Below are positions 5,885-13,994 of a stretch of 28,791 nucleotides of DNA, piece after piece. A program made the position numbers and the translations under genes. Within the stretch, counting starts at the first letter, position 1. Every line of letters begins with the position of its first letter. The notes under the pieces are model-generated. The model made no database searches and had not been told where the DNA came from. It worked only from the letters and a program-made list of their open reading frames with translations. This DNA comes from Cypionkella sp. (lineage in GTDB: Bacteria > Pseudomonadota > Alphaproteobacteria > Rhodobacterales > Rhodobacteraceae), in contig JALRIN010000033.1 in the NCBI GenBank assembly GCA_023255415.1, forward strand, positions 1-28,791. Reading direction: 5' to 3'.

Positions 5885-7486
5885 ATGACCCAAACCAATG
5901 CCCCCACGCTTCCGCCCGAAATCGCCCGCCGCCGGACCTTTGCGATCATTTCGCACCCCGACGCCGGCAAAACCACGCTGACCGAAAAATTCCTGCTGTT
6001 TGGCGGCGCGATCCAGATGGCGGGCCAAGTGCGCGCCAAGGGCGAGGCGCGGCGCACGCGGTCTGACTTTATGAAGATGGAGCAAGAGCGCGGCATCTCG
6101 GTTTCGGCCAGTGCGATGTCTTTTGACTTCCGCCAGTATCGCTTTAACCTTGTCGACACCCCCGGCCACTCGGATTTTTCCGAAGACACCTACCGCACCC
6201 TGACGGCGGTGGATGCCGCGATCATGGTGATTGATGGCGCGAAAGGCATTGAAAGCCAGACGCAAAAGCTGTTCGAAGTCTGCCGGATGCGCGACCTGCC
6301 GATCCTGACCTTTTGCAACAAGATGGACCGCGAAAGCCGCGATACCTTCGAGATCATCGACGAGATTCAGGAAAATCTGGCGATTGACGTGTCTCCCGCA
6401 AGCTGGCCAATCGGCATGGGGCGTGATTTCATCGGGGCCTATGATCTGCTGCACGACCGGCTGGAAATCATGGACCGTGCCGACCGCAACAAGGTGGCCG
6501 AAACCATTCAGATCAGCGGTTTGGATGACCCGAAACTGGCCGAGCACATCCCGCCCGCGCAACTTGCGCAGCTGCGCGACGAACTTGAAATGGCGCGCGA
6601 ACTGCTGCCGGCCTTTGACCGCGCGGCTTTTCTGAACGGGTCGATGACGCCGATCTGGTTCGGCTCTGCGATCAACTCCTTTGGCGTCAAAGACCTGATG
6701 GATGGCATGGCCGAATACGGGCCAGAGCCGCAGCCGCAAAAGGCGGCCGAGCGTCAGATTGCCGCCGATGAAACCGCAGTGACCGGCTTTGTCTTCAAGG
6801 TTCAGGCCAATATGGACGCCAAGCACCGCGACCGCGTGGCCTTTGTGCGGCTGGCCTCGGGCCATTTCACCCGTGGCATGAAAATGCTGCATGTGCGCAG
6901 CAAAAAGCCGATGGCGATTGCCAATCCGGTGATGTTTCTGGCCGCCGACCGCGAATTGGCCGAAGAGGCTTGGGCTGGCGATATCATCGGCATTCCCAAC
7001 CATGGCCAGTTGCGCATTGGTGATGCGCTGACCGAAGGCGAGGCGCTACATTTTACCGGCATTCCGTCTTTTGCGCCGGAACTTTTGCAAGTGGTGCGCG
7101 CAGGCGATCCGATGAAGGCCAAGCATCTTGAAAAGGCGCTCTATCAATTCGCCGAAGAAGGTGCGGCCAAGGTGTTTAAACCGATGATCGGCTCGGGCTT
7201 TATCGTGGGCGTCGTTGGTGCCTTGCAATTCGAAGTTCTGGCCAGCCGGATCGAGCAGGAATACTCGCTGCCCGTGCGTTTCGAGCCCAGCCAGTTCACC
7301 AGCGCCCGCTGGGTTTCGGGCACCAAGATCGAGGTTGATAAATTCATCAACGTCAACAAGGGCCATATCGCGCTCGACAGTGACGGCGACACGGTGTTTT
7401 TGACCCGCCTGAAATGGGACATCGACCGGATCGAACGCGATTACCCGCAGGTCAAACTGACCGCGACCAAGGAAATGATGGTCTAA
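5885..7486 (+). CDS. prfC: Peptide chain release factor 3 (RF3)
   Basis: RF3 is the ribosome-dependent GTPase that removes RF1/RF2 after peptide release. The 533-aa product has G1 SHPDAGKTTLTEKF (about 20-33), the switch I region with MEQERGISVSASAMSF, G3 DTPGHSDFSEDTYR, and G4 NKMDRESRD, followed by the translation-factor barrel and the RF3 C-terminal domain (RWVSGTKIEVDKF). The length matches the E. coli protein (about 529 aa). The frame is open 16 codons further upstream, but that extension (MCRWTRRALW...) is not family-like, while MTQTNAPTLPPEIARRRTFA is, so ATG 5885 was chosen. No good Shine-Dalgarno precedes it. It follows the Hint gene by 65 bp with no terminator, so readthrough is possible. 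Confidence 0.96.
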   Translation: MTQTNAPTLPPEIARRRTFAIISHPDAGKTTLTEKFLLFGGAIQMAGQVRAKGEARRTRSDFMKMEQERGISVSASAMSFDFRQYRFNLVDTPGHSDFSEDTYRTLTAVDAAIMVIDGAKGIESQTQKLFEVCRMRDLPILTFCNKMDRESRDTFEIIDEIQENLAIDVSPASWPIGMGRDFIGAYDLLHDRLEIMDRADRNKVAETIQISGLDDPKLAEHIPPAQLAQLRDELEMARELLPAFDRAAFLNGSMTPIWFGSAINSFGVKDLMDGMAEYGPEPQPQKAAERQIAADETAVTGFVFKVQANMDAKHRDRVAFVRLASGHFTRGMKMLHVRSKKPMAIANPVMFLAADRELAEEAWAGDIIGIPNHGQLRIGDALTEGEALHFTGIPSFAPELLQVVRAGDPMKAKHLEKALYQFAEEGAAKVFKPMIGSGFIVGVVGALQFEVLASRIEQEYSLPVRFEPSQFTSARWVSGTKIEVDKFINVNKGHIALDSDGDTVFLTRLKWDIDRIERDYPQVKLTATKEMMV

Positions 7487-7517
7487 TGCACAGGGCGGCG
7501 GCCGAACCAAGGCAGCA

Positions 7518-7540
7518 CTTTACCCGTTAAGGGGGTAAAG
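7518..7540. repeat. Hairpin-forming inverted repeat after prfC
   Basis: CTTTACCC (7518-7525) and GGGTAAAG (7533-7540) are perfect 8-bp arms around a 7-nt loop, 31 bp after the prfC stop and 11 bp before the -35 of the helicase promoter. No T-run follows, so it is at best a weak or Rho-assisted terminator. It may instead be a protein-binding site for helicase regulation. Confidence 0.45.
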
Positions 7541-7551
7541 GCGCGGTCTCC

Positions 7552-7580
7552 TTGACCTGCCGCCCATTTTCCGCTATCCG
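7552..7580 (+). promoter_or_regulatory. Probable promoter of the DEAD-box helicase gene
   Basis: TTGACC (7552-7557) and TATCCG (7575-7580) are spaced by 17 bp. The -35 is strong; the -10 has the TAT start common in Rhodobacterales promoters but is otherwise weak. Predicted start near 7587. CCTGCCGC (7556-7563) and GCGGCAGG (7582-7589) form an inverted repeat spanning the spacer and -10. Confidence 0.55.
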
Positions 7581-7586
7581 CGCGGC

Positions 7587-7672
7587 AGGGTCCAAAGACC
7601 CAGACGCCGGGACGCCCGGAAAGTAGCGTCCCTTCATTTCATGCGGGCCGACCCCGCATAACTAGGACGCAA
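7587..7672 (+). promoter_or_regulatory. Highly structured 5' leader of the DEAD-box helicase mRNA, possible riboregulator
   Basis: About 86 nt between the predicted transcription start and the ATG contain successive perfect hairpins: GGGTC/GACCC (7588-7592 with 7597-7601), GGGACGC/GCGTCCC (7609-7615 with 7626-7632) and ATGCGGG/CCCGCAT (7641-7647 with 7653-7659). An alternative fold exists: CCGGG/CCCGG (7607-7611 with 7615-7619) would free GCGTCC (7626-7631) to pair with GGACGC (7665-7670), which includes most of the Shine-Dalgarno AGGA (7664-7667), five bases from the ATG. The two folds exclude each other, as in a translational on/off switch. Many RNA helicase mRNAs are controlled by cold or by the helicase itself, so such a leader would make sense; this part is inference. 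Confidence 0.5.
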
Positions 7673-9280
7673 ATGACGAAATTCTCAGATCTCGCGCTGG
7701 ATCCCCGCGTGCTTCAGGCCGTGGCAGAAGCCGGCTATGAAACCCCAACCCCGATCCAAGCCCAAGCTATCCCCCACGCTTTGCAAGGCAAAGATGTTTT
7801 GGGCATCGCCCAGACCGGCACCGGCAAAACCGCCAGCTTTACCCTGCCAATGATCACCCTGCTGGGCAAAGGTCGCGCCAAGGCGCGGATGCCGCGCAGC
7901 CTGGTCTTGGCCCCCACCCGCGAACTTGCAGCGCAAGTGGCCGAAAACTTTGACGTTTATGCCAAGTATACCAAGCTGACCAAGGCCCTGCTGATTGGCG
8001 GCGTGTCCTTTGGCGAACAAGACAAGCTGATCGACCGCGGCGTCGATGTGCTGATCGCCACCCCGGGCCGCCTGCTGGATCACCACGAACGCGGCAAATT
8101 GCTGCTGACCGGCGTGCAGATCATGGTGGTGGACGAGGCCGACCGCATGCTCGACATGGGCTTTATCCCTGATATCGAGCGGATCTTCAGCCTGACCCCC
8201 TTTACCCGTCAGACCTTCTTCTACTCGGCGACCATGGCTCCCGAGATTGAACGCATCACCAACACCTTCCTGACCGGTGCGGTCAAAATCGAAGTGGCGC
8301 GTCAGGCCACCACCTCGACCACCATCGAGCAAAAGCTGATCCAGTTCACGCCCTCGCGCAAAGACAAAAGCTTTGCCGAAAAGCGCGCGGTTCTGCGCTC
8401 GATCATCACCTCGGAGGGCGAGGCCTGCACCAATGCGATTGTGTTCTGCAACCGCAAGATGGATGTGGATGTCGTCACCAAGTCTTTGAAAGCGCACGGC
8501 TTTAACGCAAGCGCCATTCACGGCGACCTTGACCAATCGGTGCGCACCAAGACCTTGGACGGCTTTCGCGACGGTTCGGTGCATATCCTTGTAGCCTCTG
8601 ATGTCGCCGCACGCGGGCTGGATGTGCCTGCGGTCAGCCATGTTTTTAACTTTGACGTGCCCTCGCACCCCGAAGACTATGTCCACCGCATCGGCCGCAC
8701 CGGTCGTGCTGGACGTTTGGGCAAGGCCTATTCGATTGCGGTGCCGTCGGATGACAAATACATCGCGGCGATTGAATCGCTGGTGAAACAGCCTATTCCA
8801 CGCGGCGACGTGCCTGCGGGCGCGCTGGAAAGTGCATCCGATGTGCCAGAACGGGCCCGCGAAGAGCGCGGCGCACGCGCGCGCGGCGGGCGGGGTGAGG
8901 CGCGCGGTCGCGATCGCGCCCCCCGCGAAGACAAGCCCGTGATCGTTGAAGCCGTGGCCGAAGCGGTTGTGGCACCTGCGGCCCCCGAAGTTGCGGTCGC
9001 AGCGCCAGCGCCCACGCAAGAACGCAGCCCGCGCCGCGACAATCGCCGCAATGAAGAGCGCGCGCCACGTGAAGATCGCCCGCGCGAAGCCCGCGAAGAG
9101 CGTGTGCGCGAAGAACGCCCGCGCGACGACCGCCGCGATTATCGCGGCAATCGCGATCATGGTGATCGCGTGGTTGGGCTGGGTGACCATGTGCCCGATT
9201 TTATCCTGCGCAGCTTTAAGCTGAAAACGGAAACCAAGGACGACAGCGAAGAGATGGCCGAGACCACCACGGAAAGCTGA
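7673..9280 (+). CDS. rhlE: DEAD-box ATP-dependent RNA helicase, RhlE type
   Basis: A 535-aa RNA helicase that unwinds structured RNA, probably in ribosome assembly or RNA decay. Core motifs are all present: Q motif PTPIQAQAIPHAL, motif I AQTGTGKT, Ia PTRELAAQV, Ib TPGRLLDHH, II VDEADRMLDMGF, III SATMAPE, V ARGLDVPAVSHV and VI HRIGRTGRAG (complete by about residue 345). From about residue 385 there is a long low-complexity tail, first RG-rich (REERGARARGGRGEARGRD), then Ala/Val/Pro-rich, then repeats of the type PREDRPREAREERVREERP, ending in an acidic stretch. Such tails bind RNA or partners non-specifically. The assignment to RhlE rather than to another DEAD-box branch is by overall resemblance. 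It has its own promoter and structured leader. It converges on the RNase J gene and shares its terminator. Confidence 0.92.
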   Translation: MTKFSDLALDPRVLQAVAEAGYETPTPIQAQAIPHALQGKDVLGIAQTGTGKTASFTLPMITLLGKGRAKARMPRSLVLAPTRELAAQVAENFDVYAKYTKLTKALLIGGVSFGEQDKLIDRGVDVLIATPGRLLDHHERGKLLLTGVQIMVVDEADRMLDMGFIPDIERIFSLTPFTRQTFFYSATMAPEIERITNTFLTGAVKIEVARQATTSTTIEQKLIQFTPSRKDKSFAEKRAVLRSIITSEGEACTNAIVFCNRKMDVDVVTKSLKAHGFNASAIHGDLDQSVRTKTLDGFRDGSVHILVASDVAARGLDVPAVSHVFNFDVPSHPEDYVHRIGRTGRAGRLGKAYSIAVPSDDKYIAAIESLVKQPIPRGDVPAGALESASDVPERAREERGARARGGRGEARGRDRAPREDKPVIVEAVAEAVVAPAAPEVAVAAPAPTQERSPRRDNRRNEERAPREDRPREAREERVREERPRDDRRDYRGNRDHGDRVVGLGDHVPDFILRSFKLKTETKDDSEEMAETTTES

Positions 9281-9296
9281 TCGCCTCACCGCAACC

Positions 9297-9330
9297 AAAA
9301 AGGCCCCGCAATTTGCGGGGCCTTTTTTAA
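9297..9330. terminator. Bidirectional Rho-independent terminator
   Basis: A 13-bp stem, 9297-9309 (AAAAAGGCCCCGC) with 9315-9327 (GCGGGGCCTTTTT), 5-nt loop, and a T-run on each strand (six T at 9323-9328 on +; five T plus GG context on -). It lies 17 bp after the helicase stop and 15 bp after the RNase J stop, so it ends both converging transcription units, including the long nuo-birA-coaX-rnj unit. Confidence 0.93.
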
Positions 9331-9344
9331 TGCTTTTGGCTTTG

Positions 9345-11021
9345 TTATTCGCTGGCCAGACGGCTGACAACCACCACAACTTCGGGCTTTTTGCCAATCT
9401 CTTCCATCGCGACTTGACGCACGATCTTGCGCAGCGCCTCGTCCATTTTGTCGTCATTTGACAAGACCTTGCGGCCAGCACCGTCCAGAAACTGCGTCAG
9501 CTCGGCTTCCATGCTTTCGGCCAGCACGCGGTTGCCTTTGCCGATTTCAGGCAGGCCCATGGTTTCAACCCAAGCTTCGCCCAAAGGCTGATCCTGTTCG
9601 TCCAAAATCACCGTGACCATCACCAAGCCGTTCAGCGCCATGCGAATGCGGTTGCGCACCACACCGTCAAGCGCGCCCACCAGGCTCGAGCCGTCCAGAT
9701 AGGTGCGCCCAGCCTCGATCTGCTCGGCCAGTTTTGGCACATCGCCGGTGATATCCATCATCATGCCATTGGTGGCGACGGCGGCGGCAATGCCGGCTTC
9801 GGTGGCAATGCGGGCGTGTTCGCGCAGATGGCGATGCTCGCCGTGCATCGGGATCAGCATATCGGGCAGGAAAATCCGGTGAACATGTTCCAGATCGGGG
9901 CGGTTGGCATGGCCCGAGACATGGTAAAGACCGTTGTTATCATCCACGATATCAACGCCTTTTTCCGACAGCGCATTGACGATCGAATAGACGCCGCGTT
10001 CGTTGCCCGGAATGATCTTGGATGAAAACAAGAAGGTATCGCCCTGCTTCATTTCCAGCCCAAGATATTTGCCACGGCTTAGCTGCGCCGAGGCTGCGCG
10101 CCGCTCGCCTTGGCTGCCGGTGACGATCAGCATCAGATTGCGTCGCGGCACATCAGCAGCCTCTTCCGCCGTAATGGTGCGCGGAAAGCCGTTCAGCACG
10201 CCGGATTCGGTTGAAACCGAAACCATCCGCTTCATCGCGCGGCCCAACAGACAGACCGAACGATCCGCCGCGATCCCGGCTTCGGCCAAGGTTTTCAGCC
10301 GTGCCACATTCGAGGCAAAGGTGGTGGCCACAACCATGCCGCCCGCGCCCTTGATCATCTCGGCCAAGGGGCCTTTCAGCGTGCTTTCCGAGCGGCCCGC
10401 ATGGGTGGAAAACACATTGGTGGAATCGCACATCAACGCCTTGACCGGACGCTCTGCCGCGATCTCTTCCATCATCGCATCGTCCCAGCCTTCGCCCACA
10501 ATCGGCGAGGGGTCACGCTTGAAATCGCCAGTGTGGAAGATCCGCCCTGCAGGCGTGTCGATCACCAAAGCCGAGCTTTCGGGGATCGAATGGCTGACCG
10601 GCACGAATTGCACCTTGAAGGGGCCAGCCTCGATCGTCTGAGGCCGTGCGGCCACCACCTGAATGGTGTCTTTCGGCAGACCCGCCTCTTCAAACTTCAA
10701 CCGGCCAATGGCTGCGGTGAATTTGCGGGCATAGACCGGCTTTTTCAGCGCCGGCCACAGATGCGCCAAAGCGCCAATGTGGTCTTCATGCGCATGGGTG
10801 ATAAAGATCGCGTCCAGCCGGTCCAGCCGCTTTAGCAGCCAAGAGATATCTGCCATGATCAGATCAACGCCGGGGCTTGTGTCCATATCGGGGAAAGCCA
10901 CGCCCAGATCGACCAAGATCAGCCGCTCTTTGCCCTTAGGGCCATAGCCGTAAACATAGGCGTTCATGCCGATTTCACCGGCCCCGCCTAATGGTAGATA
11001 GATCAGCCGCTCACCGCTCAT
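9345..11021 (-). CDS. rnj: Ribonuclease J
   Basis: A metallo-beta-lactamase/beta-CASP ribonuclease acting as 5'-3' exonuclease and/or endonuclease in mRNA and rRNA maturation. The 558-aa product carries the metal motif HAHEDHIGAL (about residues 75-84), further ligands in PVSHSIPES and HTGDFKRD, beta-CASP elements (MVVATTFASNVARLKTL; LIVTGSQGER), SGHANRPDLEHV and the terminal metal His in LIPMHGEHRHL. A C-terminal domain (from about 450) follows. Length and layout are those of alphaproteobacterial RNase J. Its ATG overlaps the coaX stop by 4 bp (11018-11021), so it is the last gene of the long minus-strand unit and ends 15 bp before the terminator. Confidence 0.96.
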   Translation of the reverse strand: MSGERLIYLPLGGAGEIGMNAYVYGYGPKGKERLILVDLGVAFPDMDTSPGVDLIMADISWLLKRLDRLDAIFITHAHEDHIGALAHLWPALKKPVYARKFTAAIGRLKFEEAGLPKDTIQVVAARPQTIEAGPFKVQFVPVSHSIPESSALVIDTPAGRIFHTGDFKRDPSPIVGEGWDDAMMEEIAAERPVKALMCDSTNVFSTHAGRSESTLKGPLAEMIKGAGGMVVATTFASNVARLKTLAEAGIAADRSVCLLGRAMKRMVSVSTESGVLNGFPRTITAEEAADVPRRNLMLIVTGSQGERRAASAQLSRGKYLGLEMKQGDTFLFSSKIIPGNERGVYSIVNALSEKGVDIVDDNNGLYHVSGHANRPDLEHVHRIFLPDMLIPMHGEHRHLREHARIATEAGIAAAVATNGMMMDITGDVPKLAEQIEAGRTYLDGSSLVGALDGVVRNRIRMALNGLVMVTVILDEQDQPLGEAWVETMGLPEIGKGNRVLAESMEAELTQFLDGAGRKVLSNDDKMDEALRKIVRQVAMEEIGKKPEVVVVVSRLASE

Positions 11022-11791
11022 GCTGTTTCCTTATTAAAATCGTTGATAAGGACGAGACCATGCATGGTCAAATCATCCTCGATAGAGTCGAAAAGCTCAG
11101 TTCCCTGAGCAAATAGGGATGCAAGCCCACCGGTGGCAATGACCTTCATCGGTGCCGCGCGCTCGCGCCGCACCTCGCGGACAATGCCTTCGATCAGGCC
11201 GATATAGCCCCAATACACACCTGACTGCATGCAGGCCACCGTATTCGTGCCAATTGCCGTGGCGGGCTTGGAAATATCGACATGCGGCAGGGCGGCGGCG
11301 GCCATATGCAGCGCCTCTAGGCTAAGGTTGACGCCGGGGGCGATCACGCCGCCAACATAGGCGCCGTCATGGTCCACGACGTCAAAGGTGGTCGCAGTGC
11401 CAAAATCCACCACGATCAGATTGCCGCCGTGGCGATCAAAGCTGCCCACGGTATTGACCAGCCGGTCAGGCCCAACCGTCACGCCCAGATCAACCCTTGG
11501 CGGCACCGGCAGCGCACATTCGGGTTTGCCCACCACCAAGGGGCGGCAATTGAAATAGCGGTCACACAGCACCCGCAGGTTGAACACCACCCGCGGCACG
11601 GTCGAAGAGATAATCGCCTCGCGGATCTGCACTTCGGTCTTGGTCAGTGCCACAAGCGAGCTGAACCAGACGAAATATTCATCCGCCGTGCGTTTATGAT
11701 CGGTCGAAAGCCGCCAGGTCGCCAGAAACCGCGCGCCATCCCAGATCGAGAACACGGTGTTGGTATTGCCACAATCAATCGCCAGCAGCAT
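11018..11791 (-). CDS. coaX: Type III pantothenate kinase
   Basis: CoaX phosphorylates pantothenate, the first step of coenzyme A synthesis; type III enzymes belong to the ASKHA fold and are cytosolic. The 257-aa product shows the phosphate loop LAIDCGNTNTVFSIWDG (residues 3-19), the substrate region GPDRLVNTVG, the catalytic-Asp region IVVDFGTATTFDVVD, GGVIAPGVNLS, and the late motif VIATGGLASLF. These are all family features and the length is typical. It lies 12 bp downstream of birA and overlaps rnj by 4 bp. The BirA and CoaX pair provides two cofactor functions (biotin attachment, CoA) from one transcript. A coaA or coaW type kinase is excluded by sequence. Confidence 0.95.
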   Translation of the reverse strand: MLLAIDCGNTNTVFSIWDGARFLATWRLSTDHKRTADEYFVWFSSLVALTKTEVQIREAIISSTVPRVVFNLRVLCDRYFNCRPLVVGKPECALPVPPRVDLGVTVGPDRLVNTVGSFDRHGGNLIVVDFGTATTFDVVDHDGAYVGGVIAPGVNLSLEALHMAAAALPHVDISKPATAIGTNTVACMQSGVYWGYIGLIEGIVREVRRERAAPMKVIATGGLASLFAQGTELFDSIEDDLTMHGLVLINDFNKETA

Positions 11792-11803
11792 CTTCGCCCC
11801 GTT

Positions 11804-12556
11804 TCAGAAAAACACCTCTGCCGCCGGAATGGCAACAGTTTCACGCGCCATCCGCAGCATCAGATTGCCTGCGGCGTCAATGGTTTCAAACACGCCTTCG
11901 CGGGTCTGATCGCCGGTGCGCGCCCGGATCACCTGCCCCAGACGTGCGGCATGGGCAAGCCATTCTGCGCGCAGCGGTGCAAAGCCATCGCGCTGAAACA
12001 CCGCTTCCCAATCGGCAAAGCTTGTCGCCAGGGTATCAAGAAAGGCCTCGGGCGTCACGCGCAAGCCGGTCTCGCCCAGCAAGGACACCGGCGCCAGCGC
12101 CCCCGGCTCGACCAGATGCGACTCGGGGGCGGCGATCAGATTGACGCCGATGCCCACCGCCAGATGCATGCCCTGCCCCGCCCGCGTGCTTTCCAGCAAT
12201 ATTCCCGCCACCTTACCGCCGTTCAACAAAACATCATTCGGCCATTTTAGCGCAAAGGCTTGCGGCAGCCCCGTCAAGGCCACAAAGGCATCGCGCAGAG
12301 CCAAGGCAGCTGCGAATGACCGCAGCGCCACCTGCTCGGGCGGCTCGGTCGGCTGCAGCAGCAATGTGGCGTAGAAATTGCCCAAAGGGCTGACCCAGAC
12401 CCGCGCGCGCCGACCTGTGCCGGCGGTTTGCGTCAGCCCCAAAAACCACGCAGGCCCCGTCAGAGACGGAGCCATACGCAGCGCATGAGCATTGGTGCTA
12501 TCGACACTTGGCAGCACATGGCGGCCAAGGCCCGCAGGCCAAGGCTTAGCCGACAA
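11804..12556 (-). CDS. birA: Biotin--[acetyl-CoA-carboxylase] ligase, short form
   Basis: BirA activates biotin to biotinyl-AMP and attaches it to the carrier lysine of acetyl-CoA carboxylase and related carboxylases. The 250-aa protein begins directly with the catalytic domain: VLPSVDSTNAHA, the biotin loop TQTAGTGRRARVWVSP (family GRGRxxxxW, with TGRRARVW here), GNFYATLLLQP, LKWPNDVLLNGGKVAGIL and AVGIGVNL. The N-terminal DNA-binding domain of E. coli BirA is missing, so it should not be the biotin repressor. The start appears to be TTG (12556-12554): no ATG exists near the family N-terminus in this frame. It overlaps the end of nuoN by 11 bp. Paracoccus has a biotin-ligase homologue at this same position after its last nqo gene, supporting synteny. 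Confidence 0.92.
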   Translation of the reverse strand: MSAKPWPAGLGRHVLPSVDSTNAHALRMAPSLTGPAWFLGLTQTAGTGRRARVWVSPLGNFYATLLLQPTEPPEQVALRSFAAALALRDAFVALTGLPQAFALKWPNDVLLNGGKVAGILLESTRAGQGMHLAVGIGVNLIAAPESHLVEPGALAPVSLLGETGLRVTPEAFLDTLATSFADWEAVFQRDGFAPLRAEWLAHAARLGQVIRARTGDQTREGVFETIDAAGNLMLRMARETVAIPAAEVFF

Positions 12557-13982
12557 GAGCTTGTGCCGCAGCCAAGGCAGGCGCTTCGATGCCGAACAGG
12601 TTGATCACCCCCAGCAGCATGATGGCGGCAACGGCAATAAACACCACCCATTGCACCGGCACCATCCGGCTGACAGCCCCCTCGGACTCTTTGCCGAAAT
12701 ACATAAAGAACACGATGCGCAGATAGTAAAACGCCCCGATGACCGAAGCCACAGCCCCCGCCAGCGCCAGCCACGTCATATCAGCGTCAACGGCGGCCTT
12801 GAGCACATAGAACTTACCGAAAAAGCCCAGCATCGGCGGCACGCCTGCAAGGCTGAACATCAGCACCAACAAGGCCAGCGCCTTCAGCGGCTCGCGCTTC
12901 GAGAACATGTTCAAGCTGTCGATGCTGGTGACAGGCTTGCCGTCACGCTCCATCGACATGATGAAGGCAAAAGTGCCAAGGTTCATCGTCACATAGATCG
13001 CCATATAGATCAGCATCGCCTGAACGCCTACGACAGTGCCCGAAGCAATGCCGATCAGCGCATAGCCCATATGGGCAATCGAGGAATAAGCCATCAGACG
13101 CTTGATATCGCGCTGCCCAATCGCGGCAATCGCGCCCAAGAACATCGACACCACGGCCAGCGCTGCCAGAACTTGGGTCCACTGCGTCGGAATTTCACCA
13201 AAGGCGTCATAGACCACCCGCGCAATCAGCGCCATCGCAGCCGCCTTTGGCGCAGTGGCAAAAAACGCGGTCACAGGTGTGGGCGAACCTTCATAGACGT
13301 CTGGCGTCCACATGTGGAAAGGCGCTGCCGAAACCTTGAACGCCATGCCGGTCAGCAAAAACACCAGACCGAACACCAGCCCCAGCGGTGCATCATGCGA
13401 CACCGCCTGATGAATGCCCGAAAACAGCGTGGTGCCGGAATAGCCATAGACCAAAGACGCGCCATAAAGCAGCAGGCCCGAAGACAACGAGCCCAGCACG
13501 AAATACTTCAAGCCAGCTTCGGTCGATTTGACATTGTCGCGCTGCATAGAGGCGACAACGTAAAGCGCCAGCGATTGCAGCTCGAGCCCAAGGTAAAGCA
13601 CCATCAGATCGCCGGCCGAGACCATGAACATCATGCCGACAACCGCCAAGGTCACCAACAGTGGATATTCAAACCGTCCCATCTGGTTGCGCTGCATAAA
13701 GTCCAGCGACATCACCAAAACCCCAGCCGCCGACAGCAGCACCACCACTTTGACAAAGCGCGAATAGGCATCATCGACAAACATGTCGCCAAAGGCTGCA
13801 TTGCTGCCCGCCCCCGCAAGGCCGATCCACAAGGCCACGGCGACAAAAATCCCCGCAGTGGCCCAAGTGATCGCGCCGGTCAGCGTGTCCTTGCCCGTGT
13901 AAACCGTAAACAGCAGCGCAGCCATGGCGTAAAGCGCCAAGATCACCTCTGGCAGAACGATATGAAAATCAGATCCGGTCAT
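12546..13982 (-). CDS. nuoN: NADH-quinone oxidoreductase subunit N
   Basis: One of three antiporter-like proton-channel subunits in the membrane arm of complex I. The 478-aa product is hydrophobic throughout, with the conserved lysine-helix pattern QRDIKRLMAYSSIAHMGYAL (about residues 290-310), an early Glu-bearing helix (LYLGLELQSLALYV), and AAPFHMWTPDVYEGSPTPVT. It is a normal length for the alphaproteobacterial subunit. It is the last nuo gene of the cluster, 12 bp after nuoM, and its 3' end overlaps birA. Confidence 0.97.
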   Translation of the reverse strand: MTGSDFHIVLPEVILALYAMAALLFTVYTGKDTLTGAITWATAGIFVAVALWIGLAGAGSNAAFGDMFVDDAYSRFVKVVVLLSAAGVLVMSLDFMQRNQMGRFEYPLLVTLAVVGMMFMVSAGDLMVLYLGLELQSLALYVVASMQRDNVKSTEAGLKYFVLGSLSSGLLLYGASLVYGYSGTTLFSGIHQAVSHDAPLGLVFGLVFLLTGMAFKVSAAPFHMWTPDVYEGSPTPVTAFFATAPKAAAMALIARVVYDAFGEIPTQWTQVLAALAVVSMFLGAIAAIGQRDIKRLMAYSSIAHMGYALIGIASGTVVGVQAMLIYMAIYVTMNLGTFAFIMSMERDGKPVTSIDSLNMFSKREPLKALALLVLMFSLAGVPPMLGFFGKFYVLKAAVDADMTWLALAGAVASVIGAFYYLRIVFFMYFGKESEGAVSRMVPVQWVVFIAVAAIMLLGVINLFGIEAPALAAAQALVG

Positions 13983-13994
13983 CTTCGGTGTCCT

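Noticed and set aside
5816..7003. Minus-strand open frame opposite prfC
   Set aside because: It lies entirely antisense to the conserved RF3 gene and shows no protein family features.
7518..7540. 8-bp hairpin after prfC considered as a Rho-independent terminator
   Set aside because: No T-run follows on either strand; listed only as an inverted repeat.
8837..9170. Arg/Glu-rich repeats in the helicase tail considered as a tandem DNA repeat array
   Set aside because: The units are irregular at the DNA level; the pattern reflects amino-acid composition of a disordered tail.
7685..9481. Minus-strand open frame of almost 600 codons opposite the helicase
   Set aside because: It crosses a strong terminator, is antisense to the DEAD-box motifs, and has a shadow-frame composition.
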